Assembly: GCA_902604545.1 (NCBI GenBank)
Contig: CACKZG010000005.1
Location: forward strand, 1-43,012
From: an uncultured Pelagibacteraceae bacterium
Lineage (GTDB): Bacteria > Pseudomonadota > Alphaproteobacteria > Pelagibacterales > Pelagibacteraceae
Length of the DNA stretch: 43,012 nucleotides
Direction: 5' to 3'
Shown: piece by piece, positions 31,924 through 41,791 of the stretch
Numbering within the stretch: position 1 is the first letter of the stretch
How the letters are laid out: each line of letters starts with the position of its first letter
Made by a program: the position numbers and the translations under genes
Notes under the pieces: generated by a model
Seen by the model: the letters and a program-made list of their open reading frames with translations, nothing else
Databases searched by the model: none
What the model was told of the DNA's origin: nothing

Positions 31924-33543
31924 TTACATATTTCCATATCTTGGACCACCACTTCCTTCCGGTGTAACCCAAGTTATATTTTGAGAAGGTTCTTTAATAT
32001 CACATGTTTTACAATGAATGCAATTTTGAGAATTAATTACAAATTTATTTACATCATTTTCTTTTTGAACCTCATAAACTCCTGCAGGACAATATCTTTG
32101 AGCAGGTTCGTCAAATTTTTCTAAAGTATAATTAATTGGTAAATCAGGATCTTTAAGTTTTAAATGAACTGGTTGATTGTCTGCATGATTGGTTCCAGTT
32201 AAATACACTGAACTTGTTTTGTCAAAAGTTATAACATTATCATATTTTGGATAATCTATTTTAGGCATTTGGTTTGCAGGTTTTAATGTTTCATGATCAG
32301 CATGTTTATGTTTAAGTGTAAAAGGAAGTTTTCCTCTAAATAAAATTTGATCAATACCTGTGAAAATTATTCCTAAAATTAATCCCCAGCTAAAACTAGG
32401 TTTTACATTTCTAGCTTCATAAAGCTCTTTATATAACCAACTATTTTTAAATTTATTTTCATAAATTGATAAATCTTTGTTTTCTTTTAAGTGTTCATTA
32501 ATAGTTTCGGCTGCAATGATCCCACTTTTCATCGCTGTATGAGAACCTTTAATTTTTGGCATATTTAAAGTTCCAGCGTCACAACCAACTAGTAAGGCTC
32601 CAGGCATAAACATTTTTGGCAAACTTTGAAATCCACCTTCAATTAAAGCTCTTGCGCCGTAAGAAATTCTTTTTCCACCTTCTATAATTTTTTTTATTGC
32701 TGGATGTGTTTTAAATCTCTGAAATTCATCATAAGGAGATAAATATGGATTTTTGTAATCTAGACCAATTACATATCCCAGAAAAACTTGTTTATTTTCT
32801 GCATGATACATAAAACTCCCACCATATGTATTGTTATCTAATGGCCATCCAGCTGTATGCATAACTAAGCCTTCTTCGTGATTTTTATCCTCAATTTCCC
32901 AAATTTCTTTAAAACCAATTCCGTATTGTTGAGGATCTTTACCTTTATTTAATTCAAATTTTTCAATCAATTGTTTTCCTAAATGACCTCTGCACCCTTC
33001 TGCAAAAACAGTTACTTTACCTAAAAGCTCAATACCTGGTTCAAAACTATCTTTTTTATTACCATCTTTATCTATACCCATATCTTGAGTTGCAACACCT
33101 TTAACAGATCCATCTTCGTTATATAAAATTTCACTTGCTGGAAATCCTGGAAAGATTTCTACACCTAAATTCTCGGCCTGTTCAGCAAGCCATCTACACA
33201 GATTTGCTAAACTGATAATATAATTTTTATGATTTTGCTGTACCGCAGGTAGTAGCCAAGATGGCCAACTTAAAGATTTGGTTTTTCCTAAAAATAAAAA
33301 TTTTTCTTTAGTTACTTTTGTTTTGACGGGAGAATTTAGCTCTCTCCAATTTGGTAATAATTCATCTAGAGCACGTGTTTCAAATACATTACCGCTTAAA
33401 ATATGAGCTCCAATCTCTGATGCTTTTTCTAATAAACAAACATTTAAATTTGCATCTAGTTGTTTTAACTTTATTGCGGTTGATAATCCTGATGGTCCTC
33501 CACCTATAATTACAACATCATATTCCATCGATTCTCTAGACAT
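31924..33543 (-). CDS. electron transfer flavoprotein-ubiquinone oxidoreductase (ETF-QO)
   Basis: The 539-aa protein has an N-terminal FAD motif (VVIIGGGPSGLSTAIKL), the FAD/quinone-binding body, and a C-terminal [4Fe-4S] domain with C485 (RYCPAGVYEV) and C508, C511 and C514 (NCIHCKTCD). It sits on the inner membrane and passes electrons from reduced ETF to ubiquinone. HMADHETL-like charged loops near 400 lie in the membrane-surface region. It is 23 bp downstream of etfA, which gives a complete ETF-to-quinone chain in one run of genes. Confidence 0.96.
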   Translation of the reverse strand: MSRESMEYDVVIIGGGPSGLSTAIKLKQLDANLNVCLLEKASEIGAHILSGNVFETRALDELLPNWRELNSPVKTKVTKEKFLFLGKTKSLSWPSWLLPAVQQNHKNYIISLANLCRWLAEQAENLGVEIFPGFPASEILYNEDGSVKGVATQDMGIDKDGNKKDSFEPGIELLGKVTVFAEGCRGHLGKQLIEKFELNKGKDPQQYGIGFKEIWEIEDKNHEEGLVMHTAGWPLDNNTYGGSFMYHAENKQVFLGYVIGLDYKNPYLSPYDEFQRFKTHPAIKKIIEGGKRISYGARALIEGGFQSLPKMFMPGALLVGCDAGTLNMPKIKGSHTAMKSGIIAAETINEHLKENKDLSIYENKFKNSWLYKELYEARNVKPSFSWGLILGIIFTGIDQILFRGKLPFTLKHKHADHETLKPANQMPKIDYPKYDNVITFDKTSSVYLTGTNHADNQPVHLKLKDPDLPINYTLEKFDEPAQRYCPAGVYEVQKENDVNKFVINSQNCIHCKTCDIKEPSQNITWVTPEGSGGPRYGNM

Positions 33544-33566
33544 ACTCTAGTTTTTAACTGTAAGGA

Positions 33567-34520
33567 TTATTTTTGTATAGTGTTTAATTTGTTCAGCTCT
33601 TCCATGAACTGAGGCAGTGCCTCAAATAAATCAGCTTCAAGTCCATAATCTGCAACACTAAAGATTGGAGCTTCACCATCTTTATTAATTGCAACTATAA
33701 CTTTACTTTCCTTCATTCCTGCTAAATGCTGAATAGCACCTGAAATTCCAACAGCGATATATAGATCTGGCACCACTACTTTTCCTGTTTGCCCCACTTG
33801 ATGATCATTGCTTATGTATCCAGCGTCTACTGCCGCTCTTGATGCTCCAATTGCTGCACCTAGTTTGTCAGCAATTTCTGTAATTAATTTAAAATTGTCC
33901 CCACTTTGCATTCCTCTGCCACCTGATACAACAATTCTTGCTGTTCCAAGCTCAGGTCTATCAGATTTAATTTCTTCTCTTTTGATAAATTTTGTATTCG
34001 AAAACTCTTCACTAGAATCTACTTTTTCAATTGGGGCTGATCCACCTGTGCTTTCACATGGATCGAAAGAAGTGGGTCTGATTGTAACGCACTTTTTAGC
34101 ATCATTACTCTTAATTGTTGCAAAAGCATTACCTGCATAAATTGGTCTTAAAAAAGTATCTGGTGATATTACTTTAATAATGTCACTTACTTGCGATGTA
34201 TCAAGATGAGCAGCAATTCGTGGCATCAAATTTTTTCCAAATGTATTTGCCGAACAAATAATGTGAGAATAACTTTCTGCAAGCTTAATAATCACTGGAG
34301 CAAAATTTTCTGCTGTGAAGTTTTCATAGTGAGCTCCTTCTACACTCAATACTTTTTTAACTACTGGAAGTTCAGATAATTGTTTTGCAGCATCTGCAGA
34401 GTTTTGACCAATAATTACAGCATGAACATCTGAATCAATTTGAGATGCTGCCGTAGCTGCATTAAGAGTAAATGGTCTTAATTCTTTATTATTGTGTTCT
34501 GCTATAAGTAAAACTGCCAT
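33567..34520 (-). CDS. etfA: electron transfer flavoprotein alpha subunit
   Basis: The 317-aa protein has the EtfA C-terminal FAD-binding domain: VSGGRGMQSGDNFKLI near 205-220, ASRAAVDAGYISNDHQVGQTGK near 235-256, YIAVGISGAIQHLAGMK, and AINKDGEAPIFSVADYG. It pairs with EtfB and carries FAD that takes electrons from dehydrogenases. It overlaps the etfB stop by one base. The neighbour upstream of the pair is the dimethylglycine dehydrogenase-like gene, its likely electron donor. Confidence 0.96.
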   Translation of the reverse strand: MAVLLIAEHNNKELRPFTLNAATAASQIDSDVHAVIIGQNSADAAKQLSELPVVKKVLSVEGAHYENFTAENFAPVIIKLAESYSHIICSANTFGKNLMPRIAAHLDTSQVSDIIKVISPDTFLRPIYAGNAFATIKSNDAKKCVTIRPTSFDPCESTGGSAPIEKVDSSEEFSNTKFIKREEIKSDRPELGTARIVVSGGRGMQSGDNFKLITEIADKLGAAIGASRAAVDAGYISNDHQVGQTGKVVVPDLYIAVGISGAIQHLAGMKESKVIVAINKDGEAPIFSVADYGLEADLFEALPQFMEELNKLNTIQK

Positions 34521-35269
34521 TAAATTACCTTCGCCTCATTTTTTAACTTTTGAACTAATTCAGCAACATTTGCTACTTTTATACCTGCTTTTCTTTTTGG
34601 AGGTTCCTCTACTTTTAATTGTTCTAATCTTGGTGATACATCTACACCTAAATCAGAAGCAGCAATTTCCTCGATAGGTTTTTTCTTAGCCTTCATTATA
34701 TTTGGTAGTGATGCATATCTTGGTTCATTCAGCCTAAGATCACAAGTTACAATAGCTGGAACATTTATTTCAATTGTTTCAAGACCTTCATCTATTTCTC
34801 TAGTTACTTCTAATTTATTATCTTTAACATCAATCTTAGAGGCAAATGTTGCTTGTGGCCAATTTAATAAAGCACTCAACATTTGGCCTGTTTGATTACA
34901 ATCGTCATCAATTGCTTGTTTACCCATAAATACTAAATCTGGTTTTTCTTTATCTACTATTTTTTGTAAAATTTTTGAAACAGCGAGTGGCTCTAGAATT
35001 CCATCAACTTTTACATGAATACCTCTATCTGCACCAACTGCTAAAGCTTTCCTAACTGTTTCTTGAGCTTTTTCTTCTCCAACAGTTACTGCAACTACTT
35101 CTGTAGCTTTACCAGCCTCTTTAATTTTTACAGCCTCTTCTATTGCATTATCATCAGGAGGATTGGTTGACATTTTAACATTGTCAGTAACTACACCCGT
35201 TCCGTCTTCTTTAACTCTGATTTGAACGTTGTAATCAATAACCCTTTTTACAGCTACTAAAATTTTCAT
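34520..35269 (-). CDS. etfB: electron transfer flavoprotein beta subunit
   Basis: The 249-aa protein begins [18 protein letters not shown], has VGADRGIHV and the [21 protein letters not shown] segment near 115-135, and the EtfB signature [41 protein letters not shown]. It binds AMP and docks to partner dehydrogenases through its recognition loop. It overlaps the preceding dehydrogenase stop by one base, so stoichiometric expression is likely. Confidence 0.96.
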   Translation of the reverse strand: MKILVAVKRVIDYNVQIRVKEDGTGVVTDNVKMSTNPPDDNAIEEAVKIKEAGKATEVVAVTVGEEKAQETVRKALAVGADRGIHVKVDGILEPLAVSKILQKIVDKEKPDLVFMGKQAIDDDCNQTGQMLSALLNWPQATFASKIDVKDNKLEVTREIDEGLETIEINVPAIVTCDLRLNEPRYASLPNIMKAKKKPIEEIAASDLGVDVSPRLEQLKVEEPPKRKAGIKVANVAELVQKLKNEAKVI

Positions 35270-37701
35270 TAAGCTCTTAATAAATTATTTTCTGAATCAT
35301 ATGGACTCTCATCTAAAACAGTAGCGTCGTACATTTCACCTAATATATCAACTTGTAATTTGTCGCCCACATTTGAACAATTTGGCTTAACCATTGCAAG
35401 AGCTATTGATTTATCTAATCTAAATCCAAATTCGCCTCCAGTTGCTCTTCCAACAACTTTTCCGTCTTTAAAAATTGGGTTATTTCCAAGCACATCAGCA
35501 TCTTTAGTATTATGAACTTCTAAAGTAACTAATTTATTATCAAAACCTTTTTCTCTCCATTTATTAAGTGCCTCTAATCCAATAAAGTTTCCTTTATTTG
35601 GGTGAACAAATCTATCAAGACCAGACTCATATGGTGAGTATTCAATTGATAATTCTGTACCAACTAGCTTATAAGATTTTTCAACTCTTAAACTGTTCAT
35701 GGCTCTAATTCCAAAAGGTTTAATTCCTAAATCTTTTCCCGCTTCCATTAATTTATCAAAAATATGATTTTGATATTCAATTGGATGATGTAATTCCCAA
35801 CCAAGCTCACCAACAAAGTTTACTCTCATTGCATTTACTGGAGCGTATCCAACATTTACATTTTTTGCAGTTAGCCATTTGAAATTTTCATTTGAAAAAT
35901 CATCTATAGAAACCTTTTGCATTAACTGTCTAGCTTTAGGACCTGCTACTACTAGAACACCTGTGCTATTTGTTAGATCTTCAAATATTACTGACCCATC
36001 ATCTGGCATCCATTTTTGTATCCAATCATGGTCTAATCTTAAATTTGCTCCAGCAGAAACTAGATAATAACTATTTTCTGCTTCTTTCATAATCGTAAAT
36101 TCTGAATGTACTCCTCCTTTAGTATTCAAGGCATGACATAAGTTTATCCTTCCAATCTTTTTTGGAAGTTTATTAGCTACTAAATAATCTAAAAATTCCT
36201 CTGCTTTAGGCCCTTTTATTCTACATTTTGCAAATGCAGTCATATCTAAAAGACCTACGTTTTCTTTTACATTTTGACATTCTTTTTTAATAGCATCAAA
36301 CCATTTTGATCTTCTAAATGACCAATCATCTTTTTGTTCCATTCCATCTGTTGCAAAAAAATTAGGTCTTTCCCATCCAAACTTCTGACCAAAAACAGCG
36401 CCTAAATTTTTCATTCGTTCATAACAAGGAGCTGTTCTTAATGGTCTTGCTGCTGGTCTTTCTTCATCTGGATAGTGAACAATAAATACATGGCTATACG
36501 CTTCTTCATTTTTTGCTTTCAAATAAGATTTAGTTGCATAGTTACCGTAACGTCTTGGTTCAACTCCTAACATATCAATTGTAGGTTCACCATCAACGAT
36601 CCACTCTGCTAACTGCCAGCCTGCGCCACCTGCTGCAGTTATTCCAAAACTATGTCCTTCATTAATCCAAAAATTTTTAAGTCCCCATGCAGGACCAACA
36701 ATTGGATTTCCATCAGGAGTATAACAGATTGCTCCATTATAAACTTTCTTTACTCCAACTTCTCCAAACGCAGGTACTCTGTGAATTGCACCTTCAATGT
36801 GTGGAGCTAATCTGTCTAAGTCTTCTTGAAATAACTCATATTCTGAATTTTTTGATGGACCTTCTACATAACAAGCTGGTGCTCCATCTTCATAAGGACC
36901 TAAAATCAATCCTCCAGCTTCTTCCCTCATATACCATCTGCTATCACTATCTCTTAAGACTCCCATTTCTGGTAATCCATCTTTTTTTCTTTTTTGAATT
37001 GCAGGATGTGGTTCTGTAACAATGTATTGATGTTCAACAGGTATTACTGGAATATCTAATCCTACCATTTCACCTGTTTGTCTCGCAAAATTTCCAGAAC
37101 AAGAAATAACATGTTCGCACTCTATTGATCCCTTATCTGTTTCCACAATCCATCCATCTTTAGTTTGCCTCATTGATAGGACAGTTGTATTTCTATAAAT
37201 TTCTGCTCCTCTATTTCTTGCACCTGTTGCTAATGCTTGTGTTAAATCTGCTGGTTGAATATATCCATCTTCAGGGTGTTGTATTGCGCCAACTAAATCA
37301 TCTGTATGACATAATGGCCAAATTTCTTTTACTTGTTCTGGTTTCAAAAATTTAACATCTACTCCGATAGTTCGAGCTACGCCTGCGTATTGATGGTATT
37401 CATCCATTCTATCTTTTGTACTTGCTAGACGAATATTTGAAACAACACTAAAGCCAACATTTTTTCCAGTTTCTTCCTCTAATGTTTTGTAAAGATTAAC
37501 TGCATATTTATGAAGTTGTCCAACTGAATAACTCATATTAAATAAAGGTAGTAGTCCTGCTGCGTGCCAAGTAGATCCAGAAGTTAACTCTTTTCTTTCA
37601 ACTAGAACAACATCAGACCAGCCCTTTTTTGCTAAATGATAAAGGGCACTTACCCCTACAACTCCTCCACCAACTACTACAACTTTAGTTTTTGTTTTCA
37701 T
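35269..37701 (-). CDS. dimethylglycine/sarcosine dehydrogenase-like FAD and tetrahydrofolate enzyme
   Basis: The 810-aa protein fuses an N-terminal FAD-dependent amine oxidase ([17 protein letters not shown], and the covalent-FAD motif [11 protein letters not shown] with H46), a central FAO domain, and a C-terminal GcvT-like folate domain from about 430 ([50 protein letters not shown]). This is the layout of dimethylglycine and sarcosine dehydrogenases, which demethylate the amine, pass the one-carbon unit to tetrahydrofolate and electrons to ETF. It is first in the run with etfB, etfA and ETF-QO. Dimethylglycine is the likeliest substrate in glycine betaine use. Confidence 0.9.
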   Translation of the reverse strand: MKTKTKVVVVGGGVVGVSALYHLAKKGWSDVVLVERKELTSGSTWHAAGLLPLFNMSYSVGQLHKYAVNLYKTLEEETGKNVGFSVVSNIRLASTKDRMDEYHQYAGVARTIGVDVKFLKPEQVKEIWPLCHTDDLVGAIQHPEDGYIQPADLTQALATGARNRGAEIYRNTTVLSMRQTKDGWIVETDKGSIECEHVISCSGNFARQTGEMVGLDIPVIPVEHQYIVTEPHPAIQKRKKDGLPEMGVLRDSDSRWYMREEAGGLILGPYEDGAPACYVEGPSKNSEYELFQEDLDRLAPHIEGAIHRVPAFGEVGVKKVYNGAICYTPDGNPIVGPAWGLKNFWINEGHSFGITAAGGAGWQLAEWIVDGEPTIDMLGVEPRRYGNYATKSYLKAKNEEAYSHVFIVHYPDEERPAARPLRTAPCYERMKNLGAVFGQKFGWERPNFFATDGMEQKDDWSFRRSKWFDAIKKECQNVKENVGLLDMTAFAKCRIKGPKAEEFLDYLVANKLPKKIGRINLCHALNTKGGVHSEFTIMKEAENSYYLVSAGANLRLDHDWIQKWMPDDGSVIFEDLTNSTGVLVVAGPKARQLMQKVSIDDFSNENFKWLTAKNVNVGYAPVNAMRVNFVGELGWELHHPIEYQNHIFDKLMEAGKDLGIKPFGIRAMNSLRVEKSYKLVGTELSIEYSPYESGLDRFVHPNKGNFIGLEALNKWREKGFDNKLVTLEVHNTKDADVLGNNPIFKDGKVVGRATGGEFGFRLDKSIALAMVKPNCSNVGDKLQVDILGEMYDATVLDESPYDSENNLLRA

Positions 37702-37758
37702 TCTGCGATTCCTACTAAATTTTTAATTATTACGAAACAAAAATGTATATGTGGGCAA

Positions 37759-38235
37759 TCAAATTGAGCTTCCAAGAGGGATTGGACTGGATACCATTGT
37801 GGTTAACCAACAGTCTTTCAAAGTTCCCTCAGAGGTGTACTTTTCGACTTGCCAATTGAATTTATGATAAATTTTATCCTTATCAAGAATGATAACTTCA
37901 AATTGAGCCCATTTGTCACTACTTCCAAGCTCAGTTATTGTGTGACTTAGGTGGTCAATCATCATCCCATAAGAGTCGCTTTTTATCATCATCTTAAAGT
38001 TGCTTAATGGTCCTGTTACTCTCTTATTATTTGGATGAGCAAATTTCCAAGTTTGTTCTATGCCGCTATCTTTATATTCAAGATCATTTTGTTGAAGCCC
38101 ACTCAATTGAATTTTAATAACTTCTTTCGGGCTTATAGTGCTATTGGGGCTTAATAATTCAGCGTAAGAAAATGAGATAAAGAAAAAATATAAGATTACA
38201 GCTTTAAAGATTATTAGCGGTTTTTCTAACATCAT
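37759..38235 (-). CDS. DUF4864-like exported protein
   Basis: The 158-aa product begins with a signal peptide (MMLEKPLIIFKAVILYFFFI, cleavage after SYA near 27). The mature part has SPKEVIKIQLSGLQQNDLE, then WKFAHPNNKRVTGPLSNFKMMIKSDSYGMMIDH, which is the pattern of DUF4864 as I recall it: a small SnoaL/NTF2-like fold. No catalytic residues stand out. It overlaps the upstream flavoprotein gene by about 30 bp in another frame. Role unknown; periplasmic or lipidless secreted location is inferred. Confidence 0.65.
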   Translation of the reverse strand: MMLEKPLIIFKAVILYFFFISFSYAELLSPNSTISPKEVIKIQLSGLQQNDLEYKDSGIEQTWKFAHPNNKRVTGPLSNFKMMIKSDSYGMMIDHLSHTITELGSSDKWAQFEVIILDKDKIYHKFNWQVEKYTSEGTLKDCWLTTMVSSPIPLGSSI

Positions 38236-38773
38236 TCAAAAATTCTTGTCTCTTTGCATCACTGACAAAGGGTACTGCAAAATATCTTCTATAGACAATG
38301 TTATATATGCCACACATATGGAATACTCCTCTTTTTAATCTTCTAATTGGTAAGTTTAAAAAAAAAGTTGTAATTGCTAATCTTGGTGAACCATAAGTGC
38401 AGAATATTATAGCTTTTTTATCTCTTAAGTTTCCAATTGGATAACCGTAATTTCCAACCAACTGTTTAAATCTAAACGCCCAAGGTGGGGCTAAAACTTT
38501 ATCTATCCAACCCTCGACTATCGCTGGCATCCTAAAATTCCAAATTGGAGCAATTAAAACAATTGTATCACTTTCTTCGATTCTTTTTCTATGATCTAAA
38601 ACTTCTTGATCAGGTTCTTCACCAGCAAAAACAGGATCAAATTTCTCTTTATATAAATCAATAACATCTACCTGATTTCCATTTACTTTTGATTGTTTAA
38701 CAAATTCATCTCGAATTGCTGCATTAAATGAATTGTCATTGTAGTGCCCATACACTAGGAAAATTTTTTTCAT
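38204..38773 (-). CDS. NAD(P)H-quinone oxidoreductase-like flavodoxin-fold protein
   Basis: The 189-aa protein has the flavodoxin-like phosphate loop YGHYNDNSFNAAIRDEF near 8-24, then TIVLIAPIWNFRMPAIVEGWIDKVLAPPWAFRF near 70-102 (FMN and active site), and IIFCTYGSPR. These are features of the KefF/NQO family of two-electron quinone or flavin reductases. It is not closely similar to the azoreductase-like protein at 2739, which has a different active-site loop. It starts 12 bp after the BT1-type transporter gene. Confidence 0.85.
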   Translation of the reverse strand: MKKIFLVYGHYNDNSFNAAIRDEFVKQSKVNGNQVDVIDLYKEKFDPVFAGEEPDQEVLDHRKRIEESDTIVLIAPIWNFRMPAIVEGWIDKVLAPPWAFRFKQLVGNYGYPIGNLRDKKAIIFCTYGSPRLAITTFFLNLPIRRLKRGVFHMCGIYNIVYRRYFAVPFVSDAKRQEFLNDVRKTANNL

Positions 38774-38785
38774 TTTATAAAATTT

Positions 38786-40396
38786 TTATTCAGTAGTTTT
38801 GTATTTACTATTATTAATTATAAATACAAATAAAATTGGAAGAATTAATGTTAAAAGTGTTACAAAAATTAACAGTATTCCAAGTTCGGAATAATCTGCT
38901 GTAGTTTGTATTTCACCTGAAACTTTATCTTTCACTTCTCTTGTTACAGTAAATATTTCATTTAAATATTTTGTTCCTAACGCACTCGCTGATAATGCAA
39001 GATTTGTAAAAGATGCAAAAACTGCAAAAAAGGTTGCCTTTAAATGTGCAGGAGCATTTTTTGCTATCCAGGCGAGTAAAGGTATCATTGATACTTGCCC
39101 AAGAGGAGACTCTAATGCAGTATTAATTAATGCAATAAACTTAGCATCAACAACTCCACCTGTTAACGAGGATGTCCAGTTATGAAAACCATAATACATT
39201 CCAACACTTGGTAAAAACAAAATCGCACCTGCAATACTTAGAACTACAATTATTTTAGCAATTGAATTATTTGCCATAAAAGGTCTTAATAATACAATTC
39301 CTGCTAATGTTAAAATTGATGCCAATAATGATAGAACAGAAAAAAACTGTTCATTAAATCCAAGCTCATCAATTTCAAACCAAGTTAATCCTGGTCCAGG
39401 ACCTGGCATGGCTCTAAATACAAAGATAATTACTGCTGTACCTACAATTGTTAATCTTAATTCCTGAGGTAATTCCTTAATAAGTTTAAACATTAAAAAC
39501 AAAATAATTATAACTGAGCCTATAAAAACAATTTCTTGTGCAAACGGAACTTTAAATGAACCAATAGACAATGTGAAAATAACAAAAACTAAACTTCCTC
39601 CTAATATCCACCAGTTTATTTTTGTTTTTTCATTACCTCTTTCATCTTTAAATTCTAGACCTTTAGATTTTAAAGTTTGTATTTTTTTATGTCTTAAATA
39701 ATTGGCTAAAATTACACCCAGTATAGAAACTAAAGGTATAACAAGAGCATAAATGTAGATAGTACCGTATAAATCTATCTTATCGGCCTGCTGTAGGCTT
39801 TCCACGTCCCTAAACAAAATTACATTAACTAATGCAACAAGTACTGTACCGCCAATAATAGCAAACCTTCCAAGTGTCTGCATTGTTGTATGCATAATTT
39901 TTATTTGATCTTTAGAATAATCATTTCCTGTTTCATCAACCAAAGGAACTGCCTCTACTGTCATAGCATCGGCTACAACGTCCTGAACCACATAACCAAC
40001 TGGAGCTAAAATCACACTTATTACAAACCATGTTTCTACCGAAAATATTTGGGACATATCTTCAGTATGAATAATCAATCCATACATAATTAGTAAACTA
40101 AGAGCTATCAATGAAGCTCCAAAATAGACCATGTAATTTTTTCTCTCCCAGATTAGATCTACTAAATGTCCTAATGGCATTTTTAATGCCCAAGGAATTC
40201 CAGCCCAAAAACCTAGGCCTGCTAAAAATGCTGCTGATAAATTTAAATAATCTTTAACAAAAAATGTACCAACAATACCTGTTAAACCAGAAATACCTGC
40301 AGCCATATAAACCATTAATGGAGGTAGATAATTCCATTTAAATTGACGACCCAAATCTAAAAAAGTGCTGTCTAAAAATTTAATTATTTTGCTCAT
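38786..40396 (-). CDS. BT1 (folate-biopterin transporter)-like MFS permease
   Basis: The 536-aa protein has about 12-14 membrane segments. The N-half shows GFWAGIPWALKMPLGHLVDLIWERKNYMVYFG near 61-92, the MFS loop 2-3 motif in its BT1 form, and APVGYVVQDVVADAMTVEAVP near 131-151, a BT1 hallmark. Cyanobacterial and protist relatives move folate or pterins; bacterial ones are mostly untested. A cytoplasmic loop of about 40 charged residues separates the two halves near 230-260. Substrate unknown; folate is possible but unproven. Confidence 0.75.
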   Translation of the reverse strand: MSKIIKFLDSTFLDLGRQFKWNYLPPLMVYMAAGISGLTGIVGTFFVKDYLNLSAAFLAGLGFWAGIPWALKMPLGHLVDLIWERKNYMVYFGASLIALSLLIMYGLIIHTEDMSQIFSVETWFVISVILAPVGYVVQDVVADAMTVEAVPLVDETGNDYSKDQIKIMHTTMQTLGRFAIIGGTVLVALVNVILFRDVESLQQADKIDLYGTIYIYALVIPLVSILGVILANYLRHKKIQTLKSKGLEFKDERGNEKTKINWWILGGSLVFVIFTLSIGSFKVPFAQEIVFIGSVIIILFLMFKLIKELPQELRLTIVGTAVIIFVFRAMPGPGPGLTWFEIDELGFNEQFFSVLSLLASILTLAGIVLLRPFMANNSIAKIIVVLSIAGAILFLPSVGMYYGFHNWTSSLTGGVVDAKFIALINTALESPLGQVSMIPLLAWIAKNAPAHLKATFFAVFASFTNLALSASALGTKYLNEIFTVTREVKDKVSGEIQTTADYSELGILLIFVTLLTLILPILFVFIINNSKYKTTE

Positions 40397-40830
40397 TAGT
40401 CACTTAAAACTGGAAAAGCTTGTCTAACTTTTAAAAAATATTTTTGATATTCCATTTTAGTACATTTGTTTTCAATATACTTAATATCATTTTTTTCCAT
40501 CAATTCTTTTGCCTTTTCGTCTCGTATACCAAGCTGTAACCATAAAACTTTAGCACCAATTTTAACTGCGTCTTCTGCAATGGCATAAACTTCTTTTGAT
40601 GGTCTAAAAACATCTACAATATCAACTTGATCTTTAATATCAGATATTTTGGCAAAAACTTCTTCTCCTAAAATTTTTTGACCTGCGGCTCTAGGGTTAA
40701 CAGGATAAACTTTAAAACCATATTTTTGCATATATTTCATAACTATAGTTGATACTTTTGTTAGATCGTTGCTAACTCCTACCATTGCAATTGATTTATA
40801 TTTAGAAAGAATTTTTTCGATATCACTCAT
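40396..40830 (-). CDS. CoA-binding domain protein (YccU-like)
   Basis: The 144-aa protein is a stand-alone CoA_binding_2 domain: SIAMVGVSNDLTKVSTIVMKYMQKYGFKVYPVNP near 12-45, DIVDVFRPSKEV near 70-81, LWLQLGIRDEKA near 95-106, and ENKCTKMEYQKYF. It has the Rossmann-like fold of the succinyl-CoA ligase alpha N-domain but no catalytic His. Such proteins bind CoA and their role is unclear. It overlaps the upstream small ORF by 4 bp and the downstream transporter by 1 bp. Confidence 0.9.
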   Translation of the reverse strand: MSDIEKILSKYKSIAMVGVSNDLTKVSTIVMKYMQKYGFKVYPVNPRAAGQKILGEEVFAKISDIKDQVDIVDVFRPSKEVYAIAEDAVKIGAKVLWLQLGIRDEKAKELMEKNDIKYIENKCTKMEYQKYFLKVRQAFPVLSD

Positions 40831-41012
40831 TTATTATTTTTAATTTGTTCTTCACAAAATATTTTAGCTTCAGGAACTGTCATTGGTTTTTCTAATTTTT
40901 GACTACCAGCAATACAAGCGTGTATTGCTCTTGTTTGATTATGATCTTTAAAATTATAAATTACAAACATTCCAACAATAATAAAAAGAACTATTAAAAC
41001 ATTCTTTATCAT
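40827..41012 (-). CDS. small single-pass membrane protein, 61 aa
   Basis: The frame starts with an N-terminal hydrophobic helix (residues 3-19, NVLIVLFIIVGMFVIY), then a 42-residue outward-facing part with two cysteines (C33, C53) that could form a disulfide. No family recognised. It overlaps both neighbours by 1-4 bp, so it is embedded in a coupled gene run, which supports it being real. Confidence 0.7.
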   Translation of the reverse strand: MIKNVLIVLFIIVGMFVIYNFKDHNQTRAIHACIAGSQKLEKPMTVPEAKIFCEEQIKNNK

Positions 41013-41791
41013 TATTTATTTTTCCATTTTGGTTTTCGTTTTTCGAGGAATGCAGAAATTCCTTCTTTTGCATCCATTGCCATCATATTAAGGGTCATCA
41101 TTTTACTTGTATAAGCGTAAGCTTTACTTAATGGCATTTCTAATTGTTTGTAAAAAGCTTGCTTTCCAATTTTTATCGTTAAATTAGATTTAGAAGCAAT
41201 TTTATTTGCTACTTTTAACACTTCATTGTTTAATTTGGCTTTTGAAAAATTATCATTTATCAACCCTATTTCTTTTGCATAATTTGCATTGATAGGTTCT
41301 CCAGTTAGCAACATTTTCATCATAGGTTTTCGATTTATTTTTCTACTGACTGCAACCATAGGTGTACTACAAAATAAACCAATGTTTACTCCGGGTGTAG
41401 CAAATAATGCATCTTTAGTGCTATATGCTAAATCACAACTTGCAACCAATTGACATCCAGCTGCAAATGCTGCTCCATGAACTTTAGCAATTACAGGTTT
41501 CCTGCCTTCAACAATTTGAAGCATTACTTTTGAACAAAGATTAAATAATTTTAAATATTTGTCTCTCTTTTTTAAACCTCTCACTTCTTTTAAATTATGT
41601 CCTGCACTAAATCCTTTTCCAGTGCCCTCTAATATTATGACTTTCACTTCTCTATTAGAATCCAATTTCTTAAATGCTTTCAATAGATCATAAAGGTTTT
41701 GAAATGATAAAGAGTTATAAGTTTTTGGTTCATCAATGATAATTGATGAAACTTCGTTGTTAATTTTTTTTATTTTAATGTTGCTAGTCAT
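41012..41791 (-). CDS. enoyl-CoA hydratase/isomerase family protein
   Basis: The 259-aa crotonase-fold protein has the oxyanion-hole segments EGTGKGFSAGHNLKEVRG near 55-72 and AKVHGAAFAAGCQLVASCDLAYST near 102-125. The usual first catalytic Glu of mitochondrial hydratase at the second segment appears replaced (AGCQLVAS), and the residue after it also lacks the Glu, as in ECHDC3-type members, so hydratase activity is not certain. A C-terminal MAMDAKEGISAFLEKRKPKW closes the fold. It begins directly after the 2OG oxygenase gene with no gap. Confidence 0.88.
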   Translation of the reverse strand: MTSNIKIKKINNEVSSIIIDEPKTYNSLSFQNLYDLLKAFKKLDSNREVKVIILEGTGKGFSAGHNLKEVRGLKKRDKYLKLFNLCSKVMLQIVEGRKPVIAKVHGAAFAAGCQLVASCDLAYSTKDALFATPGVNIGLFCSTPMVAVSRKINRKPMMKMLLTGEPINANYAKEIGLINDNFSKAKLNNEVLKVANKIASKSNLTIKIGKQAFYKQLEMPLSKAYAYTSKMMTLNMMAMDAKEGISAFLEKRKPKWKNK

